Source: an uncultured bacterium
Lineage (GTDB): Bacteria > Cyanobacteriota > Vampirovibrionia > Gastranaerophilales > Gastranaerophilaceae
NCBI GenBank assembly: GCA_902462155.1
Contig: CABQAQ010000004.1
Span: 1 to 64,000, forward strand
Reading direction: 5' to 3'
DNA: 64,000 nt
The number at the start of each line of letters is the position of its first letter. The first letter of the stretch is position 1. The translations under genes were made by a program, and so were the position numbers. Shown piece by piece: positions 55,852-64,000 of this stretch. Below the pieces are notes generated by a model, which had not been told where the DNA came from, did not search any database, and worked only from the letters and a program-made list of their open reading frames with translations.

Positions 55852-57891
55852 ATGTCTAATGCTATCAACCCAAATCAAAAACCATATCAATATGGATTGG
55901 GAAACTCTACTGTAAGTAATCAACAAACTAATGTTGCTTCAGTTAATTCAAATAGTCAGCAACCTAAAGTTAGTCTTCAAAGTTCACCTGTTCAAGATAC
56001 TTTTGTAAAAGCCGCAAGACCTAGCTTTGGAGCTAACACAAATAATGTGGCTAACAATTTAACTTCTGAGCAAATAGAAAAATTAGAAGGGTGGAGAGAT
56101 ACGTTAGCTGCTAGTGAAGAAATAGAAAAATCTGATATTGAAAAGTTTAAACCATTAGCTATAAAAGTCGGATTGTACAAAAAAGGTGAGGTTGTTAATA
56201 CTATCGGTTTAAATGATCCTGCTTATAAAGCTAGAATAAATGAAGCTAAAGAAAAATTAGAAAAGATTAAAAATGAAAAACAATCTCTATTAGATAATAT
56301 CAGTGAAAATATTGGTAACCCTGTAGATCTTACAAAAAAAGGGTATGATGCTGATGCTTTAAACAAGGCTATTCCTGACAATTATAAAGAGTTAATTGGA
56401 TTAAATGAAGATGGAGAAATTACTGCTATATCAGGTGGCTTTAAAACAGCATTAGATAAAGTAAAAACTGATAAAAAAGCTGCTATGGCAGATTTAAAAA
56501 ATAATATCCCTGAAAATATTAAAATAAAAGCTTCTGTTGAAAGCGGACATGTAAATATATTTGATAATATTGAAGAATTTAACAAGTATTTAGGTGCAGA
56601 GATTTTTAATGGTAATGCTAAAACTCCTATCACTATGAAAAATTTATTTGAAGCACGTGATATCTGTAAAGCTGACAGAAAAGCAATGAATGAAGCAATG
56701 CTTGATCCTAAAGATTTTAAAAATGCTACTGGAATAAAAGTAGACGATGGGGAAAATTTAACTTTTAAACGAGCAAAACAACTTTTAGTTGAAAAATGGA
56801 AAAAAACAGATAAAAGTTTAAAAAACTTTGATACAGAAGCTTCAGGGTTTGATTCAAGATTAATGAACTTAAACGAAGGTAAGTATAAAGACTTAAACAA
56901 TAAATTAAAAGATGTAAAAGTAGTTTCTATCGATACAGATGCTATTAAAACATTTAAAGACTATGATATTACAGGACAGGAGGTAAAAGTTTCTGATCTT
57001 ATAAAAGGCCGTAGTTTTGTTAAAGATAGCATTATAGCCATAGATGATGCAAACTTTACTTTAGATAAAAAAGTTAAATTTGAAAATAACCCTGTATTAA
57101 AATCATTAAAAAAAGGGGAAGAAACAAATCTTTATAGTATACTTGGAAAATATGATGACTTAGCTAATAATATATCTGAGATAAGATCTAATGTACAAGT
57201 TAATTCATTTAAAAATGGACAAGCTTTGCCAAAAGAAGTAACCGCATTTAAAGAAGATCTTGAAAAATTAGGCTTAACATTTAAAAAAGATCTAGATGAT
57301 GAAGGTCGTTTAGTTATAAAAACAGTTAGACATAGAACTCCCGTTTCATATAATAAGGTTGCATCTGATTTAAAGTCACAGATAAAAAATGCAGACAATG
57401 ATTTATCACGTGTTAATAAAATTGAAAAGGGATTACAAGTTGATAAAGCTGTAACTAATTTTGCACAATTAAAAGGTAACGCAGATTCTGAAAGTGCAAA
57501 ATTGTTAAAATCTCTTGGTATTACAGATTCTAAATCTAAACCTGTTGCAGAAGGTCCTTTAGCTAAAATCAATGAGCTACTAAATGGTGCAACCCCTGCT
57601 ACAACAACAGTAGCATCTACTCCAACTCAACAAATATCAGTAAATGTACCAAAAGATGCTATTAAACTTGAAGTAAATTCTAATACTGTAACTAAGCAGG
57701 CTGAACAACTAATTGATCAGGCAAATGACGGTGTAAAACCATCTGGTTGGAAAGCAGCTTTATCAAAATATGGACCTACAGCAGGTATTGTTGTATTAGC
57801 TGCAGCAGCTGCAGGTATAGTAACTAGTATGTTAATCAAAAATAAACAAAATAACGAAGAAGCTCAAGCAAGAACTGACTTCCAAGCTTAG
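55852..57891 (+). CDS. Large tail-anchored orphan protein with SFG motif
   Basis: No family recognised. This 679-residue protein starts with an Asn/Gln/Ser-rich disordered stretch (about 1-45), then DTFVKAARPSFGANTN (about 43-60), a long Lys/Asp-rich, largely helical middle, a Thr/Ala-rich linker (about 585-605) and a single C-terminal membrane helix (AGIVVLAAAAAGIVTSMLI) with a short polar tail. It has TGGAGGA about 9 bases before its ATG and an elaborate leader. Its codon use and careful spacing suggest strong expression. A surface or intracellular-membrane scaffold is possible; no function can be assigned. Confidence 0.7.
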   Translation: MSNAINPNQKPYQYGLGNSTVSNQQTNVASVNSNSQQPKVSLQSSPVQDTFVKAARPSFGANTNNVANNLTSEQIEKLEGWRDTLAASEEIEKSDIEKFKPLAIKVGLYKKGEVVNTIGLNDPAYKARINEAKEKLEKIKNEKQSLLDNISENIGNPVDLTKKGYDADALNKAIPDNYKELIGLNEDGEITAISGGFKTALDKVKTDKKAAMADLKNNIPENIKIKASVESGHVNIFDNIEEFNKYLGAEIFNGNAKTPITMKNLFEARDICKADRKAMNEAMLDPKDFKNATGIKVDDGENLTFKRAKQLLVEKWKKTDKSLKNFDTEASGFDSRLMNLNEGKYKDLNNKLKDVKVVSIDTDAIKTFKDYDITGQEVKVSDLIKGRSFVKDSIIAIDDANFTLDKKVKFENNPVLKSLKKGEETNLYSILGKYDDLANNISEIRSNVQVNSFKNGQALPKEVTAFKEDLEKLGLTFKKDLDDEGRLVIKTVRHRTPVSYNKVASDLKSQIKNADNDLSRVNKIEKGLQVDKAVTNFAQLKGNADSESAKLLKSLGITDSKSKPVAEGPLAKINELLNGATPATTTVASTPTQQISVNVPKDAIKLEVNSNTVTKQAEQLIDQANDGVKPSGWKAALSKYGPTAGIVVLAAAAAGIVTSMLIKNKQNNEEAQARTDFQA

Positions 57892-57925
57892 ACTCTATAT
57901 ATTAAAAATTCCTTCATTAATTAAT

Positions 57926-57958
57926 AATAGCCAAGATATTTTAAATCTTGGCTATTTA
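57926..57958. terminator. Terminator between convergent orphan and TPR-glycosyltransferase genes
   Basis: A perfect 12-bp stem (57926-57937 with 57945-57956) and a 7-base loop, T-rich downstream. It overlaps the stop codon of the minus-strand gene. Confidence 0.85.
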
Positions 57959-59577
57959 TTTTTTATTATATCTTTTATCTCTTCTAAAACTTCATTAATA
58001 ATATCATCCCAATAGTTAAGTGATTTTGTTCTAAATGGTTTTACACTGTTATACCAACCAACATTATTTTGATCAAAATTAAACCACCTATAATCTATAT
58101 AATTATTAAAGAGTGCAAAAGTTTTTACTCCCAATGCTCCAGCTAAGTTCAATAGTACATTATCTGTTGTTATAAATAAGTCTAAGCATTTTAATGCAGC
58201 TGCTGTATCTTGAAAGTTTTTAAAAGTAGCTCTTAAATTTATTATATTTGAATTTTCAATATCCTTTACGTTATCTATATCTGTTTCTGTTTGAAAAGAA
58301 TAAATTTGTACATCATCAATTTCAGATAGTAAAAGTAATTTTTTTAAAGGAATATCTCTTTGTAATTCTTTTAAGCCAAGACTCCCTTTATAGGATATTC
58401 CTATTTTTAATTTTTTAGTTCTAAAATATTTATCTTTATATTCATTTATTTTGCTATCAGGTACTGATAAATATCCATCTTTTTTTATTATTTTCTCCGG
58501 TAAAAGTTTTATTATGTTTGCTACTTCTAACAACGGTAAATGGTAATCATAGTCTATAGAATATAATTCTTTCTTTGAGTGAAAATCCAAATCTAAAGTA
58601 GAGTCTTTAAATAGATCTAAAAGTTCATCTTGGACAATTACTATTAATTTTTTACAGAATGATTTTAGTTGATGTATAAATCTTATATACATTATAGAAT
58701 CACCATAGCCTTGTTCATAATGCACTAACAAAGTTTTATTTTTTATATCTTGCATTCCATCCCACATGTTATTTACATTAAAAACTTTAAAATATGCATT
58801 ATTTTCAAGAAAAAATCTCGATTTTAGATATTTATAGCCTTCTATAAAATTTAAATTTCTAATACAATATGCTCCATAATCAGCATAATCCATTGGTGTT
58901 GGGTTGAGATTAAATAAAATCCTATAATATTCAAATACTTTTTCTTTATTAAACAACCTATCATTTATAATTATTAAATTCTTTACAATAAGATGTGAAT
59001 TTGGATTTAATTTATAAGCTTTATTAAAATAATCTAGAGCAATATCAATATATTTATTATCTTGAAAATAGGTAAAATACAAATGTCCAAGTTTATTAAA
59101 AATGTCAGCATTATTCTGATCTATTGCTATATATTCTTTATAATATTTAATTGCCAGATCATAATTTTCTTTTCTTAGATATATATCACCTATTGATTTA
59201 ATTAAATTAATATCTTTATCATTTAATTCATAAGCTTTTAAATAAAACTCTAAAGCCAGATCCATTAAATCAATAGCTTCAAATGTTTTTGCCAGTAAAA
59301 AATATGTTTGGTCATCTAATGAATTAAGTTCTTCAATTTTCTTTAATTGTAATAGGACTTTTATATATTCTTTTTTTTCAAAGAGTTTAAAAGCATAATT
59401 CTTTATAGTCATAATAAGACTATTTTTAGAATCTGAATTATTTTTATCTAATAAATAAAATTTTTCACATATTTTTATAGCTTCTTCAAAATTCTCTTCT
59501 CTACAGTAAGCTTGAACCAAAGCTAAATCTATTTTCATTAGAGTTTCTGAATAATTTTCTTCTATATTATTAACCAT
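57952..59577 (-). CDS. TPR-repeat glycosyltransferase (GT9/41-like)
   Basis: About 541 residues. The N-terminal 250 residues are tetratricopeptide repeats (for example ALEFYLKAYELNDKD, AIKYYKEYIAIDQNN, ALDYFNKAYKLNPNS). The C-terminal half is a glycosyltransferase-B fold: HYEQGYGDSIMYIRFI, GISYKGSLGLKELQRD, DTAAALKCLDLFITTDNVLLNLAGALG, and WFNFDQNNVGWYNS, as in the TPR-heptosyltransferase-like proteins near flagellar or surface-glycan genes. The frame extends to a TTG (59589), but the ATG at 59577 is the better start. Divergent from the Maf-like gene. Confidence 0.82.
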   Translation of the reverse strand: MVNNIEENYSETLMKIDLALVQAYCREENFEEAIKICEKFYLLDKNNSDSKNSLIMTIKNYAFKLFEKKEYIKVLLQLKKIEELNSLDDQTYFLLAKTFEAIDLMDLALEFYLKAYELNDKDINLIKSIGDIYLRKENYDLAIKYYKEYIAIDQNNADIFNKLGHLYFTYFQDNKYIDIALDYFNKAYKLNPNSHLIVKNLIIINDRLFNKEKVFEYYRILFNLNPTPMDYADYGAYCIRNLNFIEGYKYLKSRFFLENNAYFKVFNVNNMWDGMQDIKNKTLLVHYEQGYGDSIMYIRFIHQLKSFCKKLIVIVQDELLDLFKDSTLDLDFHSKKELYSIDYDYHLPLLEVANIIKLLPEKIIKKDGYLSVPDSKINEYKDKYFRTKKLKIGISYKGSLGLKELQRDIPLKKLLLLSEIDDVQIYSFQTETDIDNVKDIENSNIINLRATFKNFQDTAAALKCLDLFITTDNVLLNLAGALGVKTFALFNNYIDYRWFNFDQNNVGWYNSVKPFRTKSLNYWDDIINEVLEEIKDIIKNK

Positions 59578-59657
59578 TATACATTCCAAATAATATTATT
59601 TTTTATTTTATCATCCTTTATACAAAATAATTTCACTTATTTAAAGTATTTATAAAT

Positions 59658-59686
59658 TTGAAGAATCTATTTATATAAGATATAAT
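59658..59686 (+). promoter_or_regulatory. Candidate leaderless promoter of the Maf-like gene
   Basis: TTGAAG (59658-59663), exactly 17 bases, TATAAT (59681-59686), then 7 bases to the ATG at 59694. The best example of the leaderless pattern in the window. Confidence 0.65.
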
Positions 59687-59693
59687 GAATTTT

Positions 59694-61487
59694 ATGTTTG
59701 AAAAAAATTTAAAATTATTAAAAGAAAAAAATCAAAGTTTAGCTATAGAACTTAGTAAATTAAAAATAGAAGATGTTGAAAAAAACATTTCTTTAAAACA
59801 AGCTAAAAATAATGATTATATTATTCTTTATAAGAATAAATTATTAGAAAATCAAGAAAATCCACTAGAATATCAAAAAAATTCTTATATAAAAAATATA
59901 AAATCAGAATTAAAATCAAATGATATTTTAGTTATATATGGATTAGGTTTGGGATATTTATTAAGAATTTCTGAAGCTAATTCAAGTTCTAAAATTTTAA
60001 TTTTTGAACCTAATATTGAAATTTTAAGATATGTTTTTAACTATATTGATTTTTCACCAGAGTTAACTCAAAATAGAATCTATTTTTCTTCTAATACAGA
60101 CGATAGTTTAAACTATATATCCCGTAATTATATAAATAATGATAAAATAGAATTTTTAATAAATGATATGTATCTAAAAGATTATTCTGAAAATATTATA
60201 AATCTAAGCCAGAATATATTAAAAGTTTGTAAACAGAAAATGTTAGATACAAAAACCATAGAAAAATATGAAAAATTTTGGACTATAAATAATCTTAAAA
60301 ATTTGCCTTATCTTAAAAAGTCTGAAGATATTCATATACTTAAAAATAAATATAAAAATAAAAATTGTATAATAATATCCCCAGGTCCATCACTAAAAAA
60401 AGATATAACATTCATAAAAGAACATAGAAATCAATTTACAGTTATTGCAGTAAATAAATCTGTAGATTATTTATATGAGAATCAGATATATCCGGATTTT
60501 ATAATAGCTCTTGATCCTTTATTTATAGAATATAATACTAAAAATATAGAAAATCTTAAATATAAATCCGCTTTAATATTGACAACCAGAGTAGATAATT
60601 TTCTTTTTAAGCAAAATTTTAAGTATACTTATATATATTATCTAGAGAATGATGGTTTTAATAAATATTTGAATAAAATGAATCCAGAATTAATAAATTT
60701 AAATAAAATTGGTAGTAGTGTTTCTATTCAAGCATTATATTTAGCGAAAATTTTAGGCTTTAAAAATATAATATGTTCAGGATTAGATTTAGCCTTTCCA
60801 AATAATTCACAAAAATATAATACCGATTTTAAGTTAAATGTTTCTTTTGAAACAACTAAAGTTAGATCTATTAATGGTAATATAGTAGATACTCGGTCTG
60901 ACTATGCTTATTTTATTAAGCAAATTGAACAGATTATTAAATCCGAATTCACAAATACTATAGTGTATAATACTTCAGATTTTGGGGCTTTAATTGATGG
61001 AATGACATATTTGCAATTTAATGAAATATTAAAGAATATGGGTATAAACAACAATATAAATGAAGTTGAATTAGAACCAATTTATAAAAAAGTATTTGAT
61101 GAAAGTAAAAGTAACAAAAAAGAATATATTGATGAATTTCTAAAAATTATAGAAAAAATGTTAAAAGAAATAAAAAATTTCTATTATTTATTAGAAAATA
61201 TAGTAAATTCAAGAAAAAATATTTTTGAATCTAATGATATTTCAATAGAAAAATTTAATATTCAAACTTTAAAAAGTTATCATAATCAAAATATTGAAAT
61301 TATTCAATTCATATTAAATAACTTTATTTTATACTCTTATTTGCAAATAGAGTTAGTTGACTTTACAAATATAAATAGAGAAGTTTATAATGAAACTAAT
61401 ACTTTATATAAACAAGAATTAGAAAATTATAATCTTTTAAAAAAGATTTATAACTCTTTAAGTGAACTTATAAATTATCAAATATAA
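59694..61487 (+). CDS. Maf-like motility accessory factor (DUF115/MptE-like)
   Basis: A 597-residue protein of the motility accessory factor family, which transfers nonulosonic acids such as pseudaminic acid to flagellin in other bacteria. Segments: ILVIYGLGLGYLLRI (N-terminal domain), CIIISPGPSLKKDI (about 225), VIAVNKSVDYLYENQIYPDF, IGSSVSIQALYLAKILGFKNI and CSGLDLAFPNNSQKY (MptE-like core). The C-terminal 150 residues are helical. The first ATG in the frame (59685) overlaps the -10 box, so the second (59694) is chosen. Neighbour to a TPR-glycosyltransferase. Confidence 0.82.
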   Translation: MFEKNLKLLKEKNQSLAIELSKLKIEDVEKNISLKQAKNNDYIILYKNKLLENQENPLEYQKNSYIKNIKSELKSNDILVIYGLGLGYLLRISEANSSSKILIFEPNIEILRYVFNYIDFSPELTQNRIYFSSNTDDSLNYISRNYINNDKIEFLINDMYLKDYSENIINLSQNILKVCKQKMLDTKTIEKYEKFWTINNLKNLPYLKKSEDIHILKNKYKNKNCIIISPGPSLKKDITFIKEHRNQFTVIAVNKSVDYLYENQIYPDFIIALDPLFIEYNTKNIENLKYKSALILTTRVDNFLFKQNFKYTYIYYLENDGFNKYLNKMNPELINLNKIGSSVSIQALYLAKILGFKNIICSGLDLAFPNNSQKYNTDFKLNVSFETTKVRSINGNIVDTRSDYAYFIKQIEQIIKSEFTNTIVYNTSDFGALIDGMTYLQFNEILKNMGINNNINEVELEPIYKKVFDESKSNKKEYIDEFLKIIEKMLKEIKNFYYLLENIVNSRKNIFESNDISIEKFNIQTLKSYHNQNIEIIQFILNNFILYSYLQIELVDFTNINREVYNETNTLYKQELENYNLLKKIYNSLSELINYQI

Positions 61488-61500
61488 TAAAATTCTGCTT

Positions 61501-62316
61501 TTAATGAGCATAGACTTTAAATATTTCTGAGGTATAAATTTTTGCATGTCCGCCTCTAATAGTATAAACTAAGGCTCCAAGACCAAAAAATGGTAGAAAA
61601 GAGCTTCCAACCGGATATACCCATAAACTTCTATTGGCACCTGTCTTATTAATAGAACCTTCAATATTAATTGTAGGAAATTCTGGCAATTGGAAATTAG
61701 AAATAATAATACTAGCAGGAGTTCCAAATGATTGATTTAAAGATATATTTTCAATACGAGCTAAGACACTTGTTCCTTTATCAATATAATATTTATCTAT
61801 CTGAATAGGTTTACAAACAGTAAATTTAAGTATTTTACCTTCAAGTAAATTATTTTTAGTAGATACATATTGAGAACTTTTAATCAAAAGTTCTTTTGAA
61901 TCAAGAGTATCAACAAAAGAATTATTAGTATAATAGGATTCATTAAAAGAATTACATTTAGAAATATTTTGGATAAAATCATCTTGAATTACAGAATTAT
62001 TAACAATTATTGGATCTATTTGAAGTTTAGATTTAAATGTGTTAATAAAATCATCTTCAATAGAATTATCTTGTTTATTTAAATAATAATTATCCTCTTG
62101 TAAATTTTTCAATGAATTTATATAAAATGACATAAAATTATCATCTGAAATAATTAAATTATTTTTATAAGATTCTTGAGATTCTTTTAAATTCAGTAAT
62201 GTATTTCTAGGGAAATCATCAGAGATATCTATACTTTTCACATTAGCATAAGATAATTCCGAAACAAAATATAAAATAGCAAATACTAATAAAGGATAAA
62301 ATAAATATTTTTTCAT
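61501..62316 (-). CDS. Secreted orphan protein
   Basis: No family recognised. This 271-residue protein begins with a signal peptide (KKYLFYPLLVFAILYFVSELSYA). The middle (about 25-150) is polar and Asn/Ser/Asp-rich. The C-terminal third is beta-rich (KILKFTVCKPIQIDKYYI, GTSVLARIENIS, FPTINIEGSINKTG) and ends with a weakly hydrophobic stretch. AGGG lies 8 bases before the ATG. It follows the M48 protease gene by 9 bases, so they are probably co-transcribed and both act outside the cytoplasm. Confidence 0.65.
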   Translation of the reverse strand: MKKYLFYPLLVFAILYFVSELSYANVKSIDISDDFPRNTLLNLKESQESYKNNLIISDDNFMSFYINSLKNLQEDNYYLNKQDNSIEDDFINTFKSKLQIDPIIVNNSVIQDDFIQNISKCNSFNESYYTNNSFVDTLDSKELLIKSSQYVSTKNNLLEGKILKFTVCKPIQIDKYYIDKGTSVLARIENISLNQSFGTPASIIISNFQLPEFPTINIEGSINKTGANRSLWVYPVGSSFLPFFGLGALVYTIRGGHAKIYTSEIFKVYAH

Positions 62317-62325
62317 AAATAAACC

Positions 62326-63042
62326 CTATTTATAATGTATGCAATTTATATTTTTATCATTTTCAACATAATATTTTAACTTTTCTCTATTTTGAGTTGA
62401 AGTTAATAAGAAATTTTGATAGTAAATATTATCTTTATACTTATTATGAACTAAAAATGCCGGATATTTTTGATAAATATATTGATATACAGACATCATA
62501 CGTTTTGATGTTAAAGGATGAGAAGAAAAGATCCACCAATCATATCTAAATTGAGGGAATGCTTTGTTCATCATAACAATCATAGCAATAGGATTATATC
62601 CTGCTTTCACCATAAGGTCTATCCCTATTTTATCAGCTTTTAACTCATATTTTTTAGAAGCAAAATTCATAGGAATATGTGAAAAATACCCTCTTAAAGG
62701 TCCTTCGTAAAAATCTATACAATGAGAAATTTCGTGTGCTAACACTGCTGCTAATTCATCTTCTGAATCAATATAATCCATTAATCCTTTATAAATTTCA
62801 ATATGCCTATCTCTATAATATGCTGCAGCATTTATTTTTTTCTTTGTGTTATATTCAAAAACTATACGTTTATCAATACGACTTGAATTAAGTAATTTAA
62901 ATCCAACTTTATTTACAAGTTGCTGATTATATTTCATATCAAAATTATTGCCTAACGACTTGTCTTCTATAGCAAATACATTTGGAACAATTGTAAATGT
63001 TAACATTATACTTAATAAAATATACGATAATTTCTTTTTCAT
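62326..63042 (-). CDS. M48-family zinc metalloprotease, exported
   Basis: A 238-residue peptidase with a signal peptide (LSYILLSIMLTFTIVPNVFA). It has the zinc motif HEISH in LAAVLAHEISHCID, the third ligand Glu in KKYELKADKIGIDLM, and SSHPLTSKRMMSV, as in periplasmic M48 proteases such as YcaL/LoiP or BepA cores. No TPR domain follows, so it is the short form. It probably degrades or quality-controls envelope proteins. AAAGGA precedes the ATG. ompH, encoding a periplasmic chaperone, lies upstream on the same strand. Confidence 0.87.
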   Translation of the reverse strand: MKKKLSYILLSIMLTFTIVPNVFAIEDKSLGNNFDMKYNQQLVNKVGFKLLNSSRIDKRIVFEYNTKKKINAAAYYRDRHIEIYKGLMDYIDSEDELAAVLAHEISHCIDFYEGPLRGYFSHIPMNFASKKYELKADKIGIDLMVKAGYNPIAMIVMMNKAFPQFRYDWWIFSSHPLTSKRMMSVYQYIYQKYPAFLVHNKYKDNIYYQNFLLTSTQNREKLKYYVENDKNINCIHYK

Positions 63043-63121
63043 AATTCAAATCCTTTTTTATGTATTATGATACTAATTTTAATTAGTATAAACAAGTTAT
63101 TAACAAAATTTTACATAAAAC

Positions 63122-63152
63122 AAAAATAGGGTTAAAATTTAACCCTATTTTT
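63122..63152 (-). terminator. Terminator of ompH
   Basis: A perfect 13-bp stem (63122-63134 with 63140-63152) with a 5-base loop, T-rich on the minus strand. It separates ompH from the M48 gene. Confidence 0.85.
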
Positions 63153-63176
63153 TGATTTTATATTAATTTAAAAAAT

Positions 63177-63653
63177 TTATTTTAAGGTTTTAAGAATATC
63201 ATTTGTAATATCAGTACCACCAAACAATACAACACCTTTACTTAAAACAAGATCATATCCGCTAGCTTTAGCCTTATTATTGATACTTACAGATAAATTT
63301 TTATTAACAACATCTAGTTTTTTTTGGTAATCTTTTTGGATAATATCTTTTTTAGTTGCTAGTTCTTTTTGATATTTAGATTCAAGAGCTTTTTGTTTAT
63401 TTGGATCTTTTTCAGCTTGAATTTCTTTATTCGCTTTTTCAACAAAAGAAGTAAGATCTTTTAATTTTGCTTGTTGCTCATTTTTAAGAGCTTTAATTTG
63501 TGATGATTTAGAAACTATAGTCTGCATATCTATTACAGCAACTTTATAGCTTGTAGGAATAGAATATGATGCTTGATGTGTAAACATAGCTCCTAGAACA
63601 AAGACAGAAGCTGATATTAAAACAACCTTTAAATTCTCTTTTAAATTTCTCAT
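63177..63653 (-). CDS. OmpH/Skp-family periplasmic chaperone
   Basis: A 158-residue periplasmic chaperone for outer-membrane proteins. Signal-peptide-like N-terminus (KVVLISASVFVLGAMFTH), then VAVIDMQTIVSKSSQ, a long Lys/Gln/Ala-rich helical hairpin (about 50-120) and the C-terminal strand SGYDLVLSKGVVLFGG with DITNDILKTL. GGAGG lies 8 bases before the ATG and its own terminator follows. It supports the presence of a true outer membrane, as does kdsA. Confidence 0.9.
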   Translation of the reverse strand: MRNLKENLKVVLISASVFVLGAMFTHQASYSIPTSYKVAVIDMQTIVSKSSQIKALKNEQQAKLKDLTSFVEKANKEIQAEKDPNKQKALESKYQKELATKKDIIQKDYQKKLDVVNKNLSVSINNKAKASGYDLVLSKGVVLFGGTDITNDILKTLK

Positions 63654-63845
63654 TTACAATACCTCCATTTATTTTCTTAATTGTTTATTTCTTCTCAATT
63701 TAATTATTAATATACTAACATAATAAACTTATTTTTTCAAACAATCTTATTAATATAAACTAAAATTTTAAAAACTAGTTGAATGGTTTATTTTTTTTAT
63801 TTATATCTTATAATTAATAAATAAATGTAAAAAAGGTATCCTTAA

Positions 63846-64000
63846 TTGATAGAAAAGAAAAAAAAACAAAAAAGGACAACATCTAAAAAAACATACAATA
63901 AAATAGCAAATTGTGCTCTTAAATTATTTGCCAAAAAAGGATATAATGCTGTAAGTATACGTGATATATGTAATCTGGCAAATGTTAATATTTGCTCTAT
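63846..64000 (+). CDS. TetR-family transcriptional regulator (5' part)
   Basis: A TTG at 63846 opens a frame that runs off the window: a Lys-rich N-terminal arm, then the TetR helix-turn-helix NKIANCALKLFAKKGYNAVS and IRDICNLANVN. AAAAGG lies about 9 bases before the start. Ligand domain and targets are outside the window. The upstream gap (63654-63845) holds divergent promoters only. Confidence 0.8.
   Translation, partial: MIEKKKKQKRTTSKKTYNKIANCALKLFAKKGYNAVSIRDICNLANVNICS

Noticed and set aside
59685..59693. Start of the Maf-like protein at the first ATG (59685)
   Set aside because: That ATG overlaps the TATAAT box; the next in-frame ATG (59694) fits the promoter spacing seen at other genes.
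1..64000. tRNA genes
   Set aside because: No T-loop (GGTTCGANNCC) with matching acceptor arms was spotted in the intergenic regions; the GGTTCAATG near 25085 is part of the SRP RNA.

Overview
The window is very AT-rich DNA from a Gram-negative-type bacterium. The best guess is a non-photosynthetic relative of Cyanobacteria (Vampirovibrionia/Melainabacteria, probably Gastranaerophilales). The evidence is an OmpR-type response regulator with near-RpaB sequence, a coaD gene followed by a DivIVA-like coiled-coil gene as in cyanobacteria, kdsA and ompH (outer membrane), flagellar genes, and several Asn/Ser-rich orphan proteins. No rRNA, tRNA, CRISPR array or insertion sequence was seen. Placement is by inference from protein recognition, not by a database search.

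Layout. 1-5.8 kb: ADP-forming acyl-CoA synthetase, a TatD-associated-type radical SAM protein, gyrB. 5.9-12.6 kb: two orphan proteins (one with three identical 135-bp repeats), two convergent oligopeptide-ABC ATPases, the RpaB-like regulator and a third orphan. 12.6-19.5 kb: a helicase-nuclease fusion, a small tail-anchored protein, mutS2, and a phosphoglycerate-mutase-like protein lacking catalytic residues. 19.7-24.9 kb: flagellar export genes fliP-fliQ-fliR-flhB-flhA. 24.97-25.22 kb: a long-form SRP RNA on the minus strand. 25.3-30.8 kb: glycosyltransferase, PIG-L-like protein, coaD, DivIVA-like, rhodanese, pilT, kdsA. 30.9-34.7 kb: motA-motB-fliL-fliM-fliN. 34.7-40.8 kb: an arginine operon argF-G-H-C-J, preceded by a leader with a terminator and an Arg-rich short reading frame. 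41-51.9 kb: peptide-binding protein, small regulators, two ABC-2 permeases, ruvB, an NhaD/ArsB-type transporter, an FAD enzyme, an MnmC-like methyltransferase and an orphan. 52-55.3 kb: PAP2, AI-2E-family permease, radical SAM. 55.5-57.9 kb: a candidate small RNA and a large tail-anchored orphan. 58-64 kb: TPR-glycosyltransferase and a Maf-like flagellin-glycosylation candidate, a secreted orphan, M48 protease, ompH, and the start of a TetR regulator.

How it fits together. Motor, switch and export genes, plus a Maf/TPR-glycosyltransferase pair, suggest a motile cell with a glycosylated flagellum or surface. The peptide ABC parts suggest peptide scavenging alongside full late-stage arginine synthesis. 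The most notable non-coding signals are: (1) about seven genes with a -10 box only 6-7 bases before the start codon and no Shine-Dalgarno, which looks like leaderless transcription; (2) a possible arginine attenuator in front of argF; (3) an unassigned RNA of about 165 nt with its own promoter and terminator before the 55.9-kb orphan.
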